Virus record (IMG/VR): IMGVR_UViG_3300035670_000369
Location: 1 to 46,422 of that record
DNA length: 46,422 nucleotides
Strand: one strand, 5' to 3'
Source: a virus
Shown: positions 1 to 9,837 of the stretch, piece after piece
Position numbering within the stretch: the first letter of the stretch is position 1
Layout: every line of letters begins with the position of its first letter
Position numbers and translations under genes: made by a program
Notes under the pieces: generated by a model
What the model saw: the letters and a program-made list of their open reading frames with translations, nothing else
What the model was told of the DNA's origin: nothing
The model's database searches: none

Positions 1-74
1 GGAGCTTTTGCACAAAGATTCTTATAAATCTTTACCCCTTCACTCTCATTTATTTGTCCATCAAATATACTCAT
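1..74 (-). CDS. 5' fragment of hypothetical gene (complete copy at 46013-46384)
   Basis: The ATG is at 72-74 and reading runs leftward off the window edge. It encodes MSIFDGQINESEGVKIYKNL and a few more residues, identical to the start of the 123-residue protein at the other end. It is a consequence of the terminal repeat, not a second gene. Confidence 0.85.
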   Translation of the reverse strand, partial: MSIFDGQINESEGVKIYKNLCAKA

Positions 75-112
75 ATTTTTATTTTATTATTATGGAGGGG
101 TGACTACCCATC
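1..112. repeat. 112-bp terminal direct repeat, left copy
   Basis: Bases 1-112 are identical to 46311-46422. This is either the overlap an assembler leaves when a circular or circularly permuted genome is closed, or a genuine short direct terminal repeat. The repeat holds the first codons of the gene whose full copy is at 46013-46384 and the AT-rich leader upstream of it. Confidence 0.95.
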
Positions 113-154
113 CAGTTATTAAACCATGTGTTCTGTTGCTGGCTTCATTACTTT

Positions 155-364
155 TTATTTAATTATTTCTATTGGTTCTTCTACAACCTCAACCAAACCA
201 TTTAGAGTATCGTACTCGTCTAAATCTGGTTTGATTATGTCGTCTATTGAAGCGACCTTTGCTTGCTCTATGGAAGTCAAGTGGCGTTGTACTTTAATTT
301 TAACCCACTCAACGACTTCTTTGTCGTTTAACGACTCTGGTATCTCTAGTGTTATTTTTTTCAT
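155..364 (-). CDS. hypothetical protein, 69 aa
   Basis: Not recognised. It starts MKKITLEIPESLNDKEVVEW, a short beta strand followed by a helix, and is acidic toward the C-terminus. It follows the sulfotransferase-like gene by six bases on the same strand and is the last leftward gene before the circle junction, so it should be transcribed with the fibre cassette. The strand-helix start resembles small ribbon-helix-helix proteins, but only one helix is evident, so I do not assign it. Confidence 0.6.
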   Translation of the reverse strand: MKKITLEIPESLNDKEVVEWVKIKVQRHLTSIEQAKVASIDDIIKPDLDEYDTLNGLVEVVEEPIEIIK

Positions 365-370
365 ATTGTT

Positions 371-865
371 TTAATTTCTTATTTTATATAAACTTTTGTC
401 TACTGCTTTTACCGCCTCTTTAGCGTTGAATTCTCCAATAAACTTCTTTAACTTGTTAGCTGTGCTGACTGGGTCGGTTTGCACTTCATCATAGTCTAAG
501 GTTAATGTTTCTCTGTTCTTCAATATTTTTTCCCATTCATTTCTCACTGTTTTGAGAGTCGCTAGTGTGATGTGGTGGTCTGGTCTGGCTTCATCCCAGC
601 TTTTAAGCATTTGGTTGAAATCTCTTTTAATGAAAATTATTTTAGCTTCGGGAGTATTCTTGGCTAAGTTGTAATGCAAACATTTGAAGCATTTTGTTTT
701 CGTTGGCTTATCAATTTTCTCAAAGAACCCGTATATATTTCTAAACTTCTGCATCTCGGTTGGATTATCTCTGGCTTTTGAGAACTCAATCTCAACTCCA
801 CCGAATTGTAACATCCTCATCATCATACTCGTTCCGCTTCTTGGTTGTCCACATAAAATTATCAT
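371..865 (-). CDS. sulfotransferase-like P-loop protein
   Basis: The 164-residue protein begins MIILCGQPRSGTSMMMRML; GQPRSGTS (residues 6-13) is the 5'-phosphosulfate-binding loop typical of PAPS-dependent sulfotransferases. IIFIKRDFNQMLKSW in the middle matches the region that binds the 3'-phosphate (a strand, then Arg and a Ser some residues later), and the C-terminus has the usual ending with acidic YDEV and a helix. It is shorter than usual (about 250-300 aa). It lies five bases after the main tail fibre gene, so it may decorate the fibre or a host surface sugar; that role is inferred. A kinase-like P-loop protein is the main alternative. Confidence 0.65.
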   Translation of the reverse strand: MIILCGQPRSGTSMMMRMLQFGGVEIEFSKARDNPTEMQKFRNIYGFFEKIDKPTKTKCFKCLHYNLAKNTPEAKIIFIKRDFNQMLKSWDEARPDHHITLATLKTVRNEWEKILKNRETLTLDYDEVQTDPVSTANKLKKFIGEFNAKEAVKAVDKSLYKIRN

Positions 866-870
866 ATATT

Positions 871-3800
871 TTAAGCTACTGCTTCTTGAACAGCCGTTAT
901 AACACCGTCGGTTATTGTAATTGTCCCATTGGTTGTGCCACCTATTCCGACAGTATAAGTCCCATCACTTACAACACTTCCGTTTCGGGCGGCGTGAATT
1001 GCTTTAACTTTTTGGTCAGCAAAGTGGATAAACTCCTCTCCATCAACTCCCCAGAGTATTGATGAAGTTGTATCTTTGAATCCGTAATAAGTTCCATAAT
1101 TATCATAGGCACTGTCAAAGAATTGAGCAACCCCATAAACCGATGCATTATTATAAGAACTATCAAAAAAGAAAGCTCTCCCCGTTACAATATGACTGTT
1201 ATAACTTGTATCTCTAAAAATGGCTGTTCCAGTAATTGACCCACCATAATTATAGGTGGTATCTTCAAACACACAGTCTGCCTTGACCTCTATTCCTGTT
1301 CCGAGATAAGCTGTCCCTCGTAAAATTACTTTGTTAGCGACTAAGGTTCCAGTTGAAGGATAATTATAATAAACATTCGCACTATCAATTATTACTAAGT
1401 CTGCACTGGTCGGTATTTTCCCATTTAACCAATTATCAGCAACACTAACATCTGAATCATAATCCCCTGTCCAGTAACAAGCTAATTCACCAGTCATTCC
1501 TGATGGAGAAGAATAGTTTAAAGCAGATGTTGTACCATTGCTTGCGTAAAGTATCCTATTATTTTGGTCTATGCTCAAAACAGGTGTTCCTGCATTATCT
1601 CCTATGCCTACTGATAAATTTATCACATTATTAGTAGTGTCATATTTTATTGTCCCTTCGTCACCAGATACCCCAAGATGTATTGAACTTCCAACAAGAT
1701 ACAAATCTTTAAATCTATGTGTATCGTCACCTAAGTCTATATCATTATTAGTTGTAGGTGCGAAGACACCATCACTTAAAATAACCTGTTGTGTTCCACC
1801 TATTCCAAAACCAATTGAGGTTGTGGCGTTAGCGTCAAGAGTCCCATCAGCCAAGCTATCTATGTATTCATTTCCATCAGTCTGGGTAAATGAAATCTTA
1901 TCATCCACTAAGGTCTGTCCTTGAATATTGAAATAGCCTGTTCCAACAACTTTTGGATTGAGTAAAAGATTTGTTCCATCATAAGTCAAAGAAACATCAT
2001 CGCCTGCACCCAAGAATAGTTTACGATTATCTGCTCTTAAAAAGACATCAGCGTTTAGGAATAAATCTTGGTCAGCAGTTGTGGCACTCATTGTCCCATA
2101 GATAATAGACTTAGTTGGTTGGTTAGCCCCGTGATTTATTCCAGTAACACTTAAGACATTGCTAACATTTCCAAGAGAAACACCAGCCGTTGCTCCTAAA
2201 AATATATTCCCTGTTCCTGTTGTAACTCCACCACCAGTAGCATACCCTATCGCTGTGTTGTATCGCCCACTTGTTATAGCGTTTAACGCACCATAACCCA
2301 AAGCCGTATTATAATGAGGACTTGCACTCGAACCACCCTGTCCAGCATAAGCTCCGACAAAGGTGTTCCTTGAACCGCTAACCGAGTTATATCCAGCATA
2401 TATACCGACATAAACTTCATCTTCTATTGAGTTTGAATAAAATCCTGCTTGTTTCCCGATGGCGATACTTCTTTTAGTCCCGCTTGCGCTATTCCAAAGA
2501 GTTTGTGAACCAATAGCAATATTCTCTCCACCAGTTTGTTGTCTACCAAGTGCATCGTAACCTATTCCGATGTTTGTCGTAGCAGAGTTAGTGTAACCAG
2601 CCGTATAGCCAGCTCCGTTTCCAATGTAGATACTGTTAGTTCCAAAACCACCTTTTCCAGCATTGACTCCTATTGCTATTTTTAGATTATCTCCAGCGTT
2701 TAGTAATTCAAATCTTCCGTCCATATAAAGCGTTCCTGTTCCAACCTCTTTGGGGTTGATAATCATATTCGTCCCATCATAAGAAATTGAAGCATCTGCA
2801 CCTGTGCCGTAATAACTTTTATAATTATCAAGTAAGAGAGTATTACCAGTTGCTTTAAAGGCATAAGTTCCATCAGCTAAATCCATCGTGATACTTCCAT
2901 CAGTAAACTTGCCAGCGATAGTTCCATCAGCGAGAGTTATGGTATTAGTTCCGTCTTTAAATACTCCAGCTTTTGAACCCGTTACTAATTCTGCCGATAT
3001 ATTTCCACTAGAGCTATCATAAAAATATCCAGCACTTGAACCTCCGACTCTATCCCCGTAAACAGCATACTCAACACCACCAATACTATCATAATATCCG
3101 AGATAACCTTTTGCTCCCCAGCCACCACCAATGCCTTCAATTTGTCCTGCACCACTTAAATCATATCCATCACCATCAATGTCAGAGGTCCAAGGAGTTT
3201 GTGAGCCACCACCTGCTGGAACCCAAGACAAGTTTCCAGAACCATCGTTGGTTAAGGCACCCGCTGCGTCTGCTGGGTAGTCAGTTAACCCTGCAAAAGC
3301 TAATGAGTATAGTGGTGGTGTCGCAATAAGCCAAGCAGAGAAGACAGGGTCGGTTTCGGCTGTTAAGAACCCATACCCTGTAATCTTATCATCTAAATAA
3401 CCTGCTGTTGGGTCAGAGGCATTAAGTTTAACTTTTTCATCAGAGTCGGTAGGAGCAGTAACCACCCATTTTTCAGTTGTTTCATCCCAAATAATCATAT
3501 TACCATCAGCTAAACCAGTAAGATTAACATCGGTTAGATCAGCGAGGGCTGAGACAGCGGTAGCATCAATAGTTAAAGTTGTTCTCCTATTAGTTGTATC
3601 TGTTCCTTTGGCTAATGTAATATTATCTCCAGCAATAATATCAAGATCATTAAAAACATCATTAAGTGTCACCCCATCAGCATATAGACTAAGCCGTGTC
3701 GTGCCTTGTACAATATCACCGTGCTCTCGTAAAGCTTCACGTGCGAGAAGTTTAAGTTCCTTCCAGAGTTTTTCAATTTCATCTTTATTCTTTTTGATTA

Positions 3801-4404
3801 AATCATCTTGTCTATTCTGGTCATCTTTAAATTCAGTCATTGCAACTTTAGTGGCTATAAGTTTCTTAATCTCCTCATCAACCGCTTGTAACTCTTTGAA
3901 TGTCTTCTCCCCAGCCTGAAGTGATAAGGATAGTTTCTTAACATCATTAATCAGCTCGGTATTACTTGGAATTGCTTCCTGAATAGCCTCCAAACGAGCC
4001 AGGAGCTCCTTCTTGAGACTTTCAGCATTAGTTGCGACCTTCTTATCAAGTAAGTCGAGGAGGGGTTTAGGATCGATAATAGATGATTTGAGGGATCCGA
4101 GGTTGTCTTGGAGTTTGGAGATTTCTTGTGACCAATCAAGATTATCACCATGTTCATTTTCTACTTCTCGTTCATCACTAAACTCAACAGTAAAACCTTC
4201 ATCTTCTAACTCTTTAGCTAAAACCTCTTCTTCATAACAATCAAAAACAATTATATAATCAGATTTGTCTTCTACTTCTTTAAGTTTTTGGATATAGTCA
4301 GCAAAACTATTTTGTTCCACTAAAACAACATCCTCTCCTTCTGCTTGTAGTTCTAGGAACAATTCTTTTCCTGATTCTTTGATTGAGAAGATGATGTATT
4401 TCAT
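871..4404 (-). CDS. large tail fibre with YadA-like head repeats
   Basis: 1177 aa, probably the main receptor-binding fibre. In order: residues 1-85, an alpha/beta fold with alternating strands (YIIFSI, DVVLVEQ, DYIIVFDC) and helices; about 90-220, a heptad-rich coiled coil; 220-560, fibre repeats including DLTDVNLTGLADGNMIIWD; about 575-745, repeats of the type IAIGxxAG, NTAIGYxA and NTFVGAYAG, as in the left-handed beta-roll of YadA-type trimeric adhesins; about 1030-1115, three repeats around FxDTSYN and FFDSSYNN; then a short C-terminal domain. The coiled coil and YadA-like part imply a homotrimer. No Shine-Dalgarno precedes the ATG. An enzyme-like fold at a fibre N-terminus is unusual. 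Confidence 0.8.
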   Translation of the reverse strand: MKYIIFSIKESGKELFLELQAEGEDVVLVEQNSFADYIQKLKEVEDKSDYIIVFDCYEEEVLAKELEDEGFTVEFSDEREVENEHGDNLDWSQEISKLQDNLGSLKSSIIDPKPLLDLLDKKVATNAESLKKELLARLEAIQEAIPSNTELINDVKKLSLSLQAGEKTFKELQAVDEEIKKLIATKVAMTEFKDDQNRQDDLIKKNKDEIEKLWKELKLLAREALREHGDIVQGTTRLSLYADGVTLNDVFNDLDIIAGDNITLAKGTDTTNRRTTLTIDATAVSALADLTDVNLTGLADGNMIIWDETTEKWVVTAPTDSDEKVKLNASDPTAGYLDDKITGYGFLTAETDPVFSAWLIATPPLYSLAFAGLTDYPADAAGALTNDGSGNLSWVPAGGGSQTPWTSDIDGDGYDLSGAGQIEGIGGGWGAKGYLGYYDSIGGVEYAVYGDRVGGSSAGYFYDSSSGNISAELVTGSKAGVFKDGTNTITLADGTIAGKFTDGSITMDLADGTYAFKATGNTLLLDNYKSYYGTGADASISYDGTNMIINPKEVGTGTLYMDGRFELLNAGDNLKIAIGVNAGKGGFGTNSIYIGNGAGYTAGYTNSATTNIGIGYDALGRQQTGGENIAIGSQTLWNSASGTKRSIAIGKQAGFYSNSIEDEVYVGIYAGYNSVSGSRNTFVGAYAGQGGSSASPHYNTALGYGALNAITSGRYNTAIGYATGGGVTTGTGNIFLGATAGVSLGNVSNVLSVTGINHGANQPTKSIIYGTMSATTADQDLFLNADVFLRADNRKLFLGAGDDVSLTYDGTNLLLNPKVVGTGYFNIQGQTLVDDKISFTQTDGNEYIDSLADGTLDANATTSIGFGIGGTQQVILSDGVFAPTTNNDIDLGDDTHRFKDLYLVGSSIHLGVSGDEGTIKYDTTNNVINLSVGIGDNAGTPVLSIDQNNRILYASNGTTSALNYSSPSGMTGELACYWTGDYDSDVSVADNWLNGKIPTSADLVIIDSANVYYNYPSTGTLVANKVILRGTAYLGTGIEVKADCVFEDTTYNYGGSITGTAIFRDTSYNSHIVTGRAFFFDSSYNNASVYGVAQFFDSAYDNYGTYYGFKDTTSSILWGVDGEEFIHFADQKVKAIHAARNGSVVSDGTYTVGIGGTTNGTITITDGVITAVQEAVA

Positions 4405-4417
4405 TGATTACATTATA

Positions 4418-7400
4418 TTAGTATTTTAATGTTTTTGCAAATGATCCAGAGATAATTTTAAATTTAATCAACTTGTCTCGTAAATCATTAAATTCTTCTT
4501 TTGATAGATCTACCTTAATCAAATTAATGGCGGCTAACTTCTCCTTATTAGATGTGGCTGTCAATATAGCATCTACTCTTGGATCATCACCTCGAATTAA
4601 CTTCTTAAGTAAAGCTGTTTTTAGAGATGTCAATTTTGCTTTATCTTTTACTTTCTCACCATAAATTTCTTCCCCCATCATTTTAAGCATCTTATTTGTA
4701 ATATCTTTTGGTTCATCTATTAACTGAGCATATTTTTCAACCACCTCCCTTTTAATCAATGAGACCTTCGCTTCTTCTCTTTTTACCTTTCCAATTTCCT
4801 TTTGAATATCTTCGGTTAGACCATAATCAGACATTTTAATAACTCTATTGAACCACGGTGTAACCCGTAAGAAGGTTTCCAAGGTTGTATCTTTACTTGT
4901 ATCATAGGTAGCAAAAGTACTAATTCCTAAAGTGTTAACGGTCCATTCGGCCATCTTTTTAAGTGACGCTCCACCACCAGCTGTAAAGGTTGTATCGTCG
5001 ATGACACTTCTACCACGGAAAGAATCGTAAGGATTCTTACCAGATAGATATTGAGTCCAACCACTTAAAATTGTTATAGCTGGGTTAATTGTTGGTAATT
5101 GTCCCGCACTAAAAGCAAATATATCCTGTAAGTTTTTTGTATCTTGATCTTTAGCAAAGTTGAGTATCTTCCAAAAGATAGAGGAAATTAGACGACCAGT
5201 TTCATCGTGTGGAATACGTACATAAATTACTTTACCTTCATCGTTGTAACCAAGAGGAATAGTGAGATAATTTGATTTATCATATTCTGTCATCTTATCA
5301 AACATATCCTTTAATTCTTTTCCAAAATATCCAGCCGCTGCTAAGAACATAAATAATTTAGGCATTAGATCAATTTTAACTGTCTTCCACCAATAACCAG
5401 TTCTCGTATTTGGATTAGTAGCAATCTGTATATCTGATTTAAGACCCTCTTTAATAATATTTGAGAATGTGAATACCGCGTTAGTCGTTTTTGTTTGGAT
5501 TCCTTTCCTACGATAGTTTGGTGTACCGGTATAGTTTCTAATGTTATAAGATAGTTCTTTACCAGATTCACCACCCTTAACGCGTGTCTGGGCACCAGCA
5601 ATCTTAGACACAATTTCTAGGGTATTAGCAATAAAGCGTATTCCCTCCAATAACTTAGTAATTGGTTTTAATAATGTTTTTCTTAAAGTTGTTATTTGCT
5701 TGGTGTCCTTTGGTAACAAACCATATTTATCTAATATTCTTTCGTATGTTGTATCGTCACTTAAATCAAACTGATAATCAGGAGCGGGAGAATTTATTGC
5801 TTTGCTTTCTACAAGGGACCGAGTAAAGTCAGTCAATTCTCCTTTAGTAAATTTAACAGCTGACGGAAGTGCTTTACGATATTCGTTTAATAAGTCAAAG
5901 ATTGTCGCATTTGGAATCAATTTGTAATTACGGCGGAAGTCTCTAATCGGGTTGAAGGCAGCTGCAAAACCCAAGTTATAGGTGGTAACTAATGGTTTAA
6001 ATAATTTATTATTAAATGTATCAAGCATCCAAACAATAGTGTTTAAGTCCCCAGTCTTGAATTTTTCAAAACTCTTGGCAATATATGGGTCAATATCATA
6101 ACTTTTTAACTTACCGTTTTCTAGTAGTTCAAGAGCTCCTTTATCTGGTGCCACAATATAACCGGTTACTTTACCTTCTACACGCCTTTCTTTACTTGGT
6201 GTAATCTCGTTTTCTTTAGTCAATAATTCTTTAGTCGCAATTTTAGATCTCTGAAAGGCGTTGAGTCTATTTAAGGCAATAGTCTTTAATATCGTTGAGG
6301 TGTACGGATTGGCAATTTCTTTTAGTGTACCTTTTTGAGCTTTAATAGTAGCAGGAATTTTATCCTGTAAATAATCAACCACAGCAAAAGTTACATAAGT
6401 GTCTTTATTATCTTTAATCTTAGTCTCAAATAACTCTTGATTATAAGAACCAACCTTAACAGCTTCCTCAACAGAACGAAAAACAATCTCATGAAAATTC
6501 TTAGCTGATTCTTCTAACACTTTAAATCGTTCTGGTCCAACAGACTTCTTAAGAAATGCCAGTTGTTCTTTAGCGGAATCAATTTTAAAACCCCAAGGGT
6601 TAGCTAGATCTTGTCTATCTGTTCCAACTTCTTTCTCTCCAGCTTTAGCTTCTTCGGGGAGAGATTCTGTTGGCACATTCTCCTTACCAATAACTCGATT
6701 CAAGAAAAGATATTCTCCAAAGTCTTCACGTGATAAATCAACGTCAGCTAGTGGTTTATCCACCATTCGGTTTATTTCATCTACCATTAAGAAGTTTTCA
6801 TTATCAACCAAAGACTGTTCTTCAAGAATATATTTTGGACTTAATTCTTCTGGTATCAATTCACCCCTAGCTTCTAGTTCTTTTTGTTTTTTAAGAATAG
6901 GGTAGTTTATATCATCTAACTGTTGTCTAGTTTTTTCCCATAGAGATTTAGCTCCAAGTTTCTTTTCCTCCATAAAACCCTTTTGTAGTTCTTCAGCTTT
7001 TTCAAATCCCTTGCGAATATCTTCACCACGTAATTTAAGTATGTCTTCTCTTGTCCCGGCAAGTTGTTTTTGTAATTCAAAATAAGCTTGTTTTACTTCT
7101 GGTTTATTATCTAAATATTCAAAAAACGTCTTATAGAAAGTTGGCGCCATTTTTTCTAATGTTCCTGGTGTATTAAACAACATTGAAATAGCATCAGCAT
7201 ATAATTCTGGTGCACTGTTTCGATAAGCGATATAACCGGGAGAAGAATTCTTTCTATCAAATGGTCTCCAATAATTTGTCACTTTAGTTAATTCTTCTTT
7301 AACCACGGCGTTGGTTATAACATCAGATGGTATCTTGTCGTGATAACGGACATTGATTTTGTCCTTTACTTCCTGTGGTAATTTACCACTAACCATATCT

Positions 7401-9835
7401 CCAAAGGTGTAACCCTCCTCCTCTAAAATTTCTTTTTGTGCTTGTTCTCTTAAAGACTTGAGATCTAACGTACCTAATTCTGGTGAATACATTGTCTTTA
7501 AGAACTTGTTTAAAGACAACAAACGAGCAAGCATATTACCACGTTTTAAATTATGATCAGGTAGATAATCAGTTAGGTGACCTATTTCGTGGGCCAGTGT
7601 CTTGGTTAATTGTGGTTCATTACCTTGTTTAAACAACTCTGGATTTAATTTAATTGCCCCCTCTCCCTCGCCATAAAACATACCTAAAGCCTTGGGAAAT
7701 TTCTTAAGGGTTGGGTATTGCCCCATAAGCTCTCGAGAAAGTCTAACCAACTCCGGAAATTCAATTGGTCTTATTGTTTGAAGACTACCAAGCTCAACTG
7801 GGTTATCATTTATGAATACACCGACATCAGCATAAGCCGTGCCCCCTTTATAAACTCTCAATTGTTGCTCGGCGCCTTTAGCTTTAAGAGCTTCGGTATC
7901 TAGTTCAATTTCATCTCCCACTTGTAGATTATCTTCATTGAGTCCAATAGCTGGTGGTTTAATTTTAAATGAAGACATTTCACCCTTAAACGATAGGGAT
8001 TTATCTTCATCGACTTGTAAAAATGGCTGAGCTTTAAATTCGGCATTATTAGCGATAATGGTTTTGAAATCAGATTTTTTAACTAATGGTTTATCTTGTT
8101 CTCCAACAACCTTAATTTCATCCTCTTTCTCGGCTTCTGTTTTTGCTTGGGAAGGTTTTAAAACTAATGGTCCTTCTTTCTTTTCTGTCACTGGAATTAC
8201 CTTTTTAATCTGTGGCTTTGTAATTTCTTGCTCTTCTATTTCAACATTATCAATTGCTTGTTTTGCCTTCAAAAAAGAATCTTGATTCTGGTCTTGGAAT
8301 TCTATTAATTTTTGAAGTTTATTTTCTGCATCAACTCTAGTTCCGGTTATCTCTTGATCACGAATTTTGTCATATTCTCTTTTTTGTTTTTTATCAAGAA
8401 AGTTATAAACAAAATTTGCAATAGGTCTACCTTTGTATTCAGTAAAATTGACATCCCAAACACCTTCAGATTCTTCGGTTATTTCAAAAGCCTCTTCTCT
8501 TGATTCCTCCCCAATTATTGTTGGTGGTACTTCCTCTACCTTTGGTGGTTGGACTTGAATCTCTGGAGCAATAGGACCAAATTCAGACTCATAGACCTCA
8601 ACTAAATCACGAACGTCCTTGCCTGCCTCTTGAGCATTTTGAATTTGTAATAATAAACTTTGTTTATTATCAAAACGAGATACGCGTTCTTGTTCTTCTG
8701 TTGACAGTGTATCAATCAATGCCTCACCTTCTGGAGAATGAATCTCTTCTAAGGTTAATTCCTTACCACCAGCTTTTATTTTATTATTTTGAATTGATTG
8801 ATTGATTATATAACCACCACCACCAACCAAAGCACCCGATATACCACCAATAACAAAGGTGGTTAATATTTGACCACTGGTAAAATATTCTTTAGCTTGT
8901 TTCATTACTAATCTCTTTTGCTCTTCTGTTTCAGCGCGTCTCCATTCGTCGGCTAGTTTTAATAGGTCTTGGGCAACTTCAGTACCACCCTCCGTTGTAA
9001 ATGTTTGTAGTATCGTTTTGGCTAAAGTTTTAGCTGGGGCTTTAAATAATGCTTCAAGTGTATTACCCAAAATTCTGTCTCCAACCACATCAATAGCAAT
9101 CGGAGCCAGGCTCTCAACTTTTCCTTTTGATTCTATTTGTTCTGCCGCCGATAAAGAAGTCCAATAAGCGGTAGATAAAGTCTTGCCAACAAAAGGAACA
9201 TATAGCAAACCAACCCCTAGTAGCGTCTGTGGAATTGAATCACTTAATTGATATAAAAACTTATTTAATTTAGATGGGTCATTAGCTTGAAAAGCACGGG
9301 TAGCCTCATAAGCCTGTTGAAAAGTAACATCAGGATCAATAGATTTTATAGTATCATAAATACCAGTCGTTGTAGTCCTCTTCGCTACTTCAGTCATAAT
9401 ATTCTGAACCTCAGGAATATTAGAAATCTTAAGTGGTAAATCTTTTGTCTCTTTGACCGCCTCGGCTGTAAATTTTAATGGCCTAGCTATTGCTTCTCTA
9501 GCCTCCTCACCTTTTTTAAATTCTTCTTCAGCAAAAATTTGTATCTTTTCCTCTCTCTGTTTATAATCTGTTTTTACTAATTCAACGATATTTTTAATTG
9601 GTTCTGGCACATTAATTTTTAATGGCTGAAATTCTTGTAAGAAGGATGGGGTGTATGGTTTGGGTTTATCAATAGTAATAGGTTGAACAGTTACAATATC
9701 TTTTTTAGGGATTTCAAAAGTCGGCACAATCTTTGTTTGCTCTTCTCTATCAACCTTTTCAAAAATTGGTACCCTCGTTATGCTTTTTTTGTTAGGTTCA
9801 TAAGTATCTCCTTTTTCAAAATATGGAACTGCCAT
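4418..9835 (-). CDS. giant polyvalent internal virion protein with zincin motif
   Basis: 1805 aa. Near residue 745 it has AHEIGHLTDYLPDH, a zinc metallopeptidase HExxH motif. The part around 1290 (GFAAAFNPIRDFRRNY) and 1540 (IRIPHDETGRLISSIFWK, approximately) resembles the LPD38 large-polyvalent-protein domain found in proteins ejected with podovirus DNA. The N-terminal 100 residues are charged and repetitive (five PIFEK/PTFEI-like blocks); hydrophobic glycine-rich stretches near 205-235 and 318-345 could insert in a membrane. It sits in the tail/fibre cassette next to another probable internal protein. I infer that it is packaged and ejected, with the peptidase opening the envelope or processing virion proteins. 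The domain names are recalled, not searched. Confidence 0.7.
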   Translation of the reverse strand: MAVPYFEKGDTYEPNKKSITRVPIFEKVDREEQTKIVPTFEIPKKDIVTVQPITIDKPKPYTPSFLQEFQPLKINVPEPIKNIVELVKTDYKQREEKIQIFAEEEFKKGEEAREAIARPLKFTAEAVKETKDLPLKISNIPEVQNIMTEVAKRTTTTGIYDTIKSIDPDVTFQQAYEATRAFQANDPSKLNKFLYQLSDSIPQTLLGVGLLYVPFVGKTLSTAYWTSLSAAEQIESKGKVESLAPIAIDVVGDRILGNTLEALFKAPAKTLAKTILQTFTTEGGTEVAQDLLKLADEWRRAETEEQKRLVMKQAKEYFTSGQILTTFVIGGISGALVGGGGYIINQSIQNNKIKAGGKELTLEEIHSPEGEALIDTLSTEEQERVSRFDNKQSLLLQIQNAQEAGKDVRDLVEVYESEFGPIAPEIQVQPPKVEEVPPTIIGEESREEAFEITEESEGVWDVNFTEYKGRPIANFVYNFLDKKQKREYDKIRDQEITGTRVDAENKLQKLIEFQDQNQDSFLKAKQAIDNVEIEEQEITKPQIKKVIPVTEKKEGPLVLKPSQAKTEAEKEDEIKVVGEQDKPLVKKSDFKTIIANNAEFKAQPFLQVDEDKSLSFKGEMSSFKIKPPAIGLNEDNLQVGDEIELDTEALKAKGAEQQLRVYKGGTAYADVGVFINDNPVELGSLQTIRPIEFPELVRLSRELMGQYPTLKKFPKALGMFYGEGEGAIKLNPELFKQGNEPQLTKTLAHEIGHLTDYLPDHNLKRGNMLARLLSLNKFLKTMYSPELGTLDLKSLREQAQKEILEEEGYTFGDMVSGKLPQEVKDKINVRYHDKIPSDVITNAVVKEELTKVTNYWRPFDRKNSSPGYIAYRNSAPELYADAISMLFNTPGTLEKMAPTFYKTFFEYLDNKPEVKQAYFELQKQLAGTREDILKLRGEDIRKGFEKAEELQKGFMEEKKLGAKSLWEKTRQQLDDINYPILKKQKELEARGELIPEELSPKYILEEQSLVDNENFLMVDEINRMVDKPLADVDLSREDFGEYLFLNRVIGKENVPTESLPEEAKAGEKEVGTDRQDLANPWGFKIDSAKEQLAFLKKSVGPERFKVLEESAKNFHEIVFRSVEEAVKVGSYNQELFETKIKDNKDTYVTFAVVDYLQDKIPATIKAQKGTLKEIANPYTSTILKTIALNRLNAFQRSKIATKELLTKENEITPSKERRVEGKVTGYIVAPDKGALELLENGKLKSYDIDPYIAKSFEKFKTGDLNTIVWMLDTFNNKLFKPLVTTYNLGFAAAFNPIRDFRRNYKLIPNATIFDLLNEYRKALPSAVKFTKGELTDFTRSLVESKAINSPAPDYQFDLSDDTTYERILDKYGLLPKDTKQITTLRKTLLKPITKLLEGIRFIANTLEIVSKIAGAQTRVKGGESGKELSYNIRNYTGTPNYRRKGIQTKTTNAVFTFSNIIKEGLKSDIQIATNPNTRTGYWWKTVKIDLMPKLFMFLAAAGYFGKELKDMFDKMTEYDKSNYLTIPLGYNDEGKVIYVRIPHDETGRLISSIFWKILNFAKDQDTKNLQDIFAFSAGQLPTINPAITILSGWTQYLSGKNPYDSFRGRSVIDDTTFTAGGGASLKKMAEWTVNTLGISTFATYDTSKDTTLETFLRVTPWFNRVIKMSDYGLTEDIQKEIGKVKREEAKVSLIKREVVEKYAQLIDEPKDITNKMLKMMGEEIYGEKVKDKAKLTSLKTALLKKLIRGDDPRVDAILTATSNKEKLAAINLIKVDLSKEEFNDLRDKLIKFKIISGSFAKTLKY

Positions 9836-9837
9836 AA

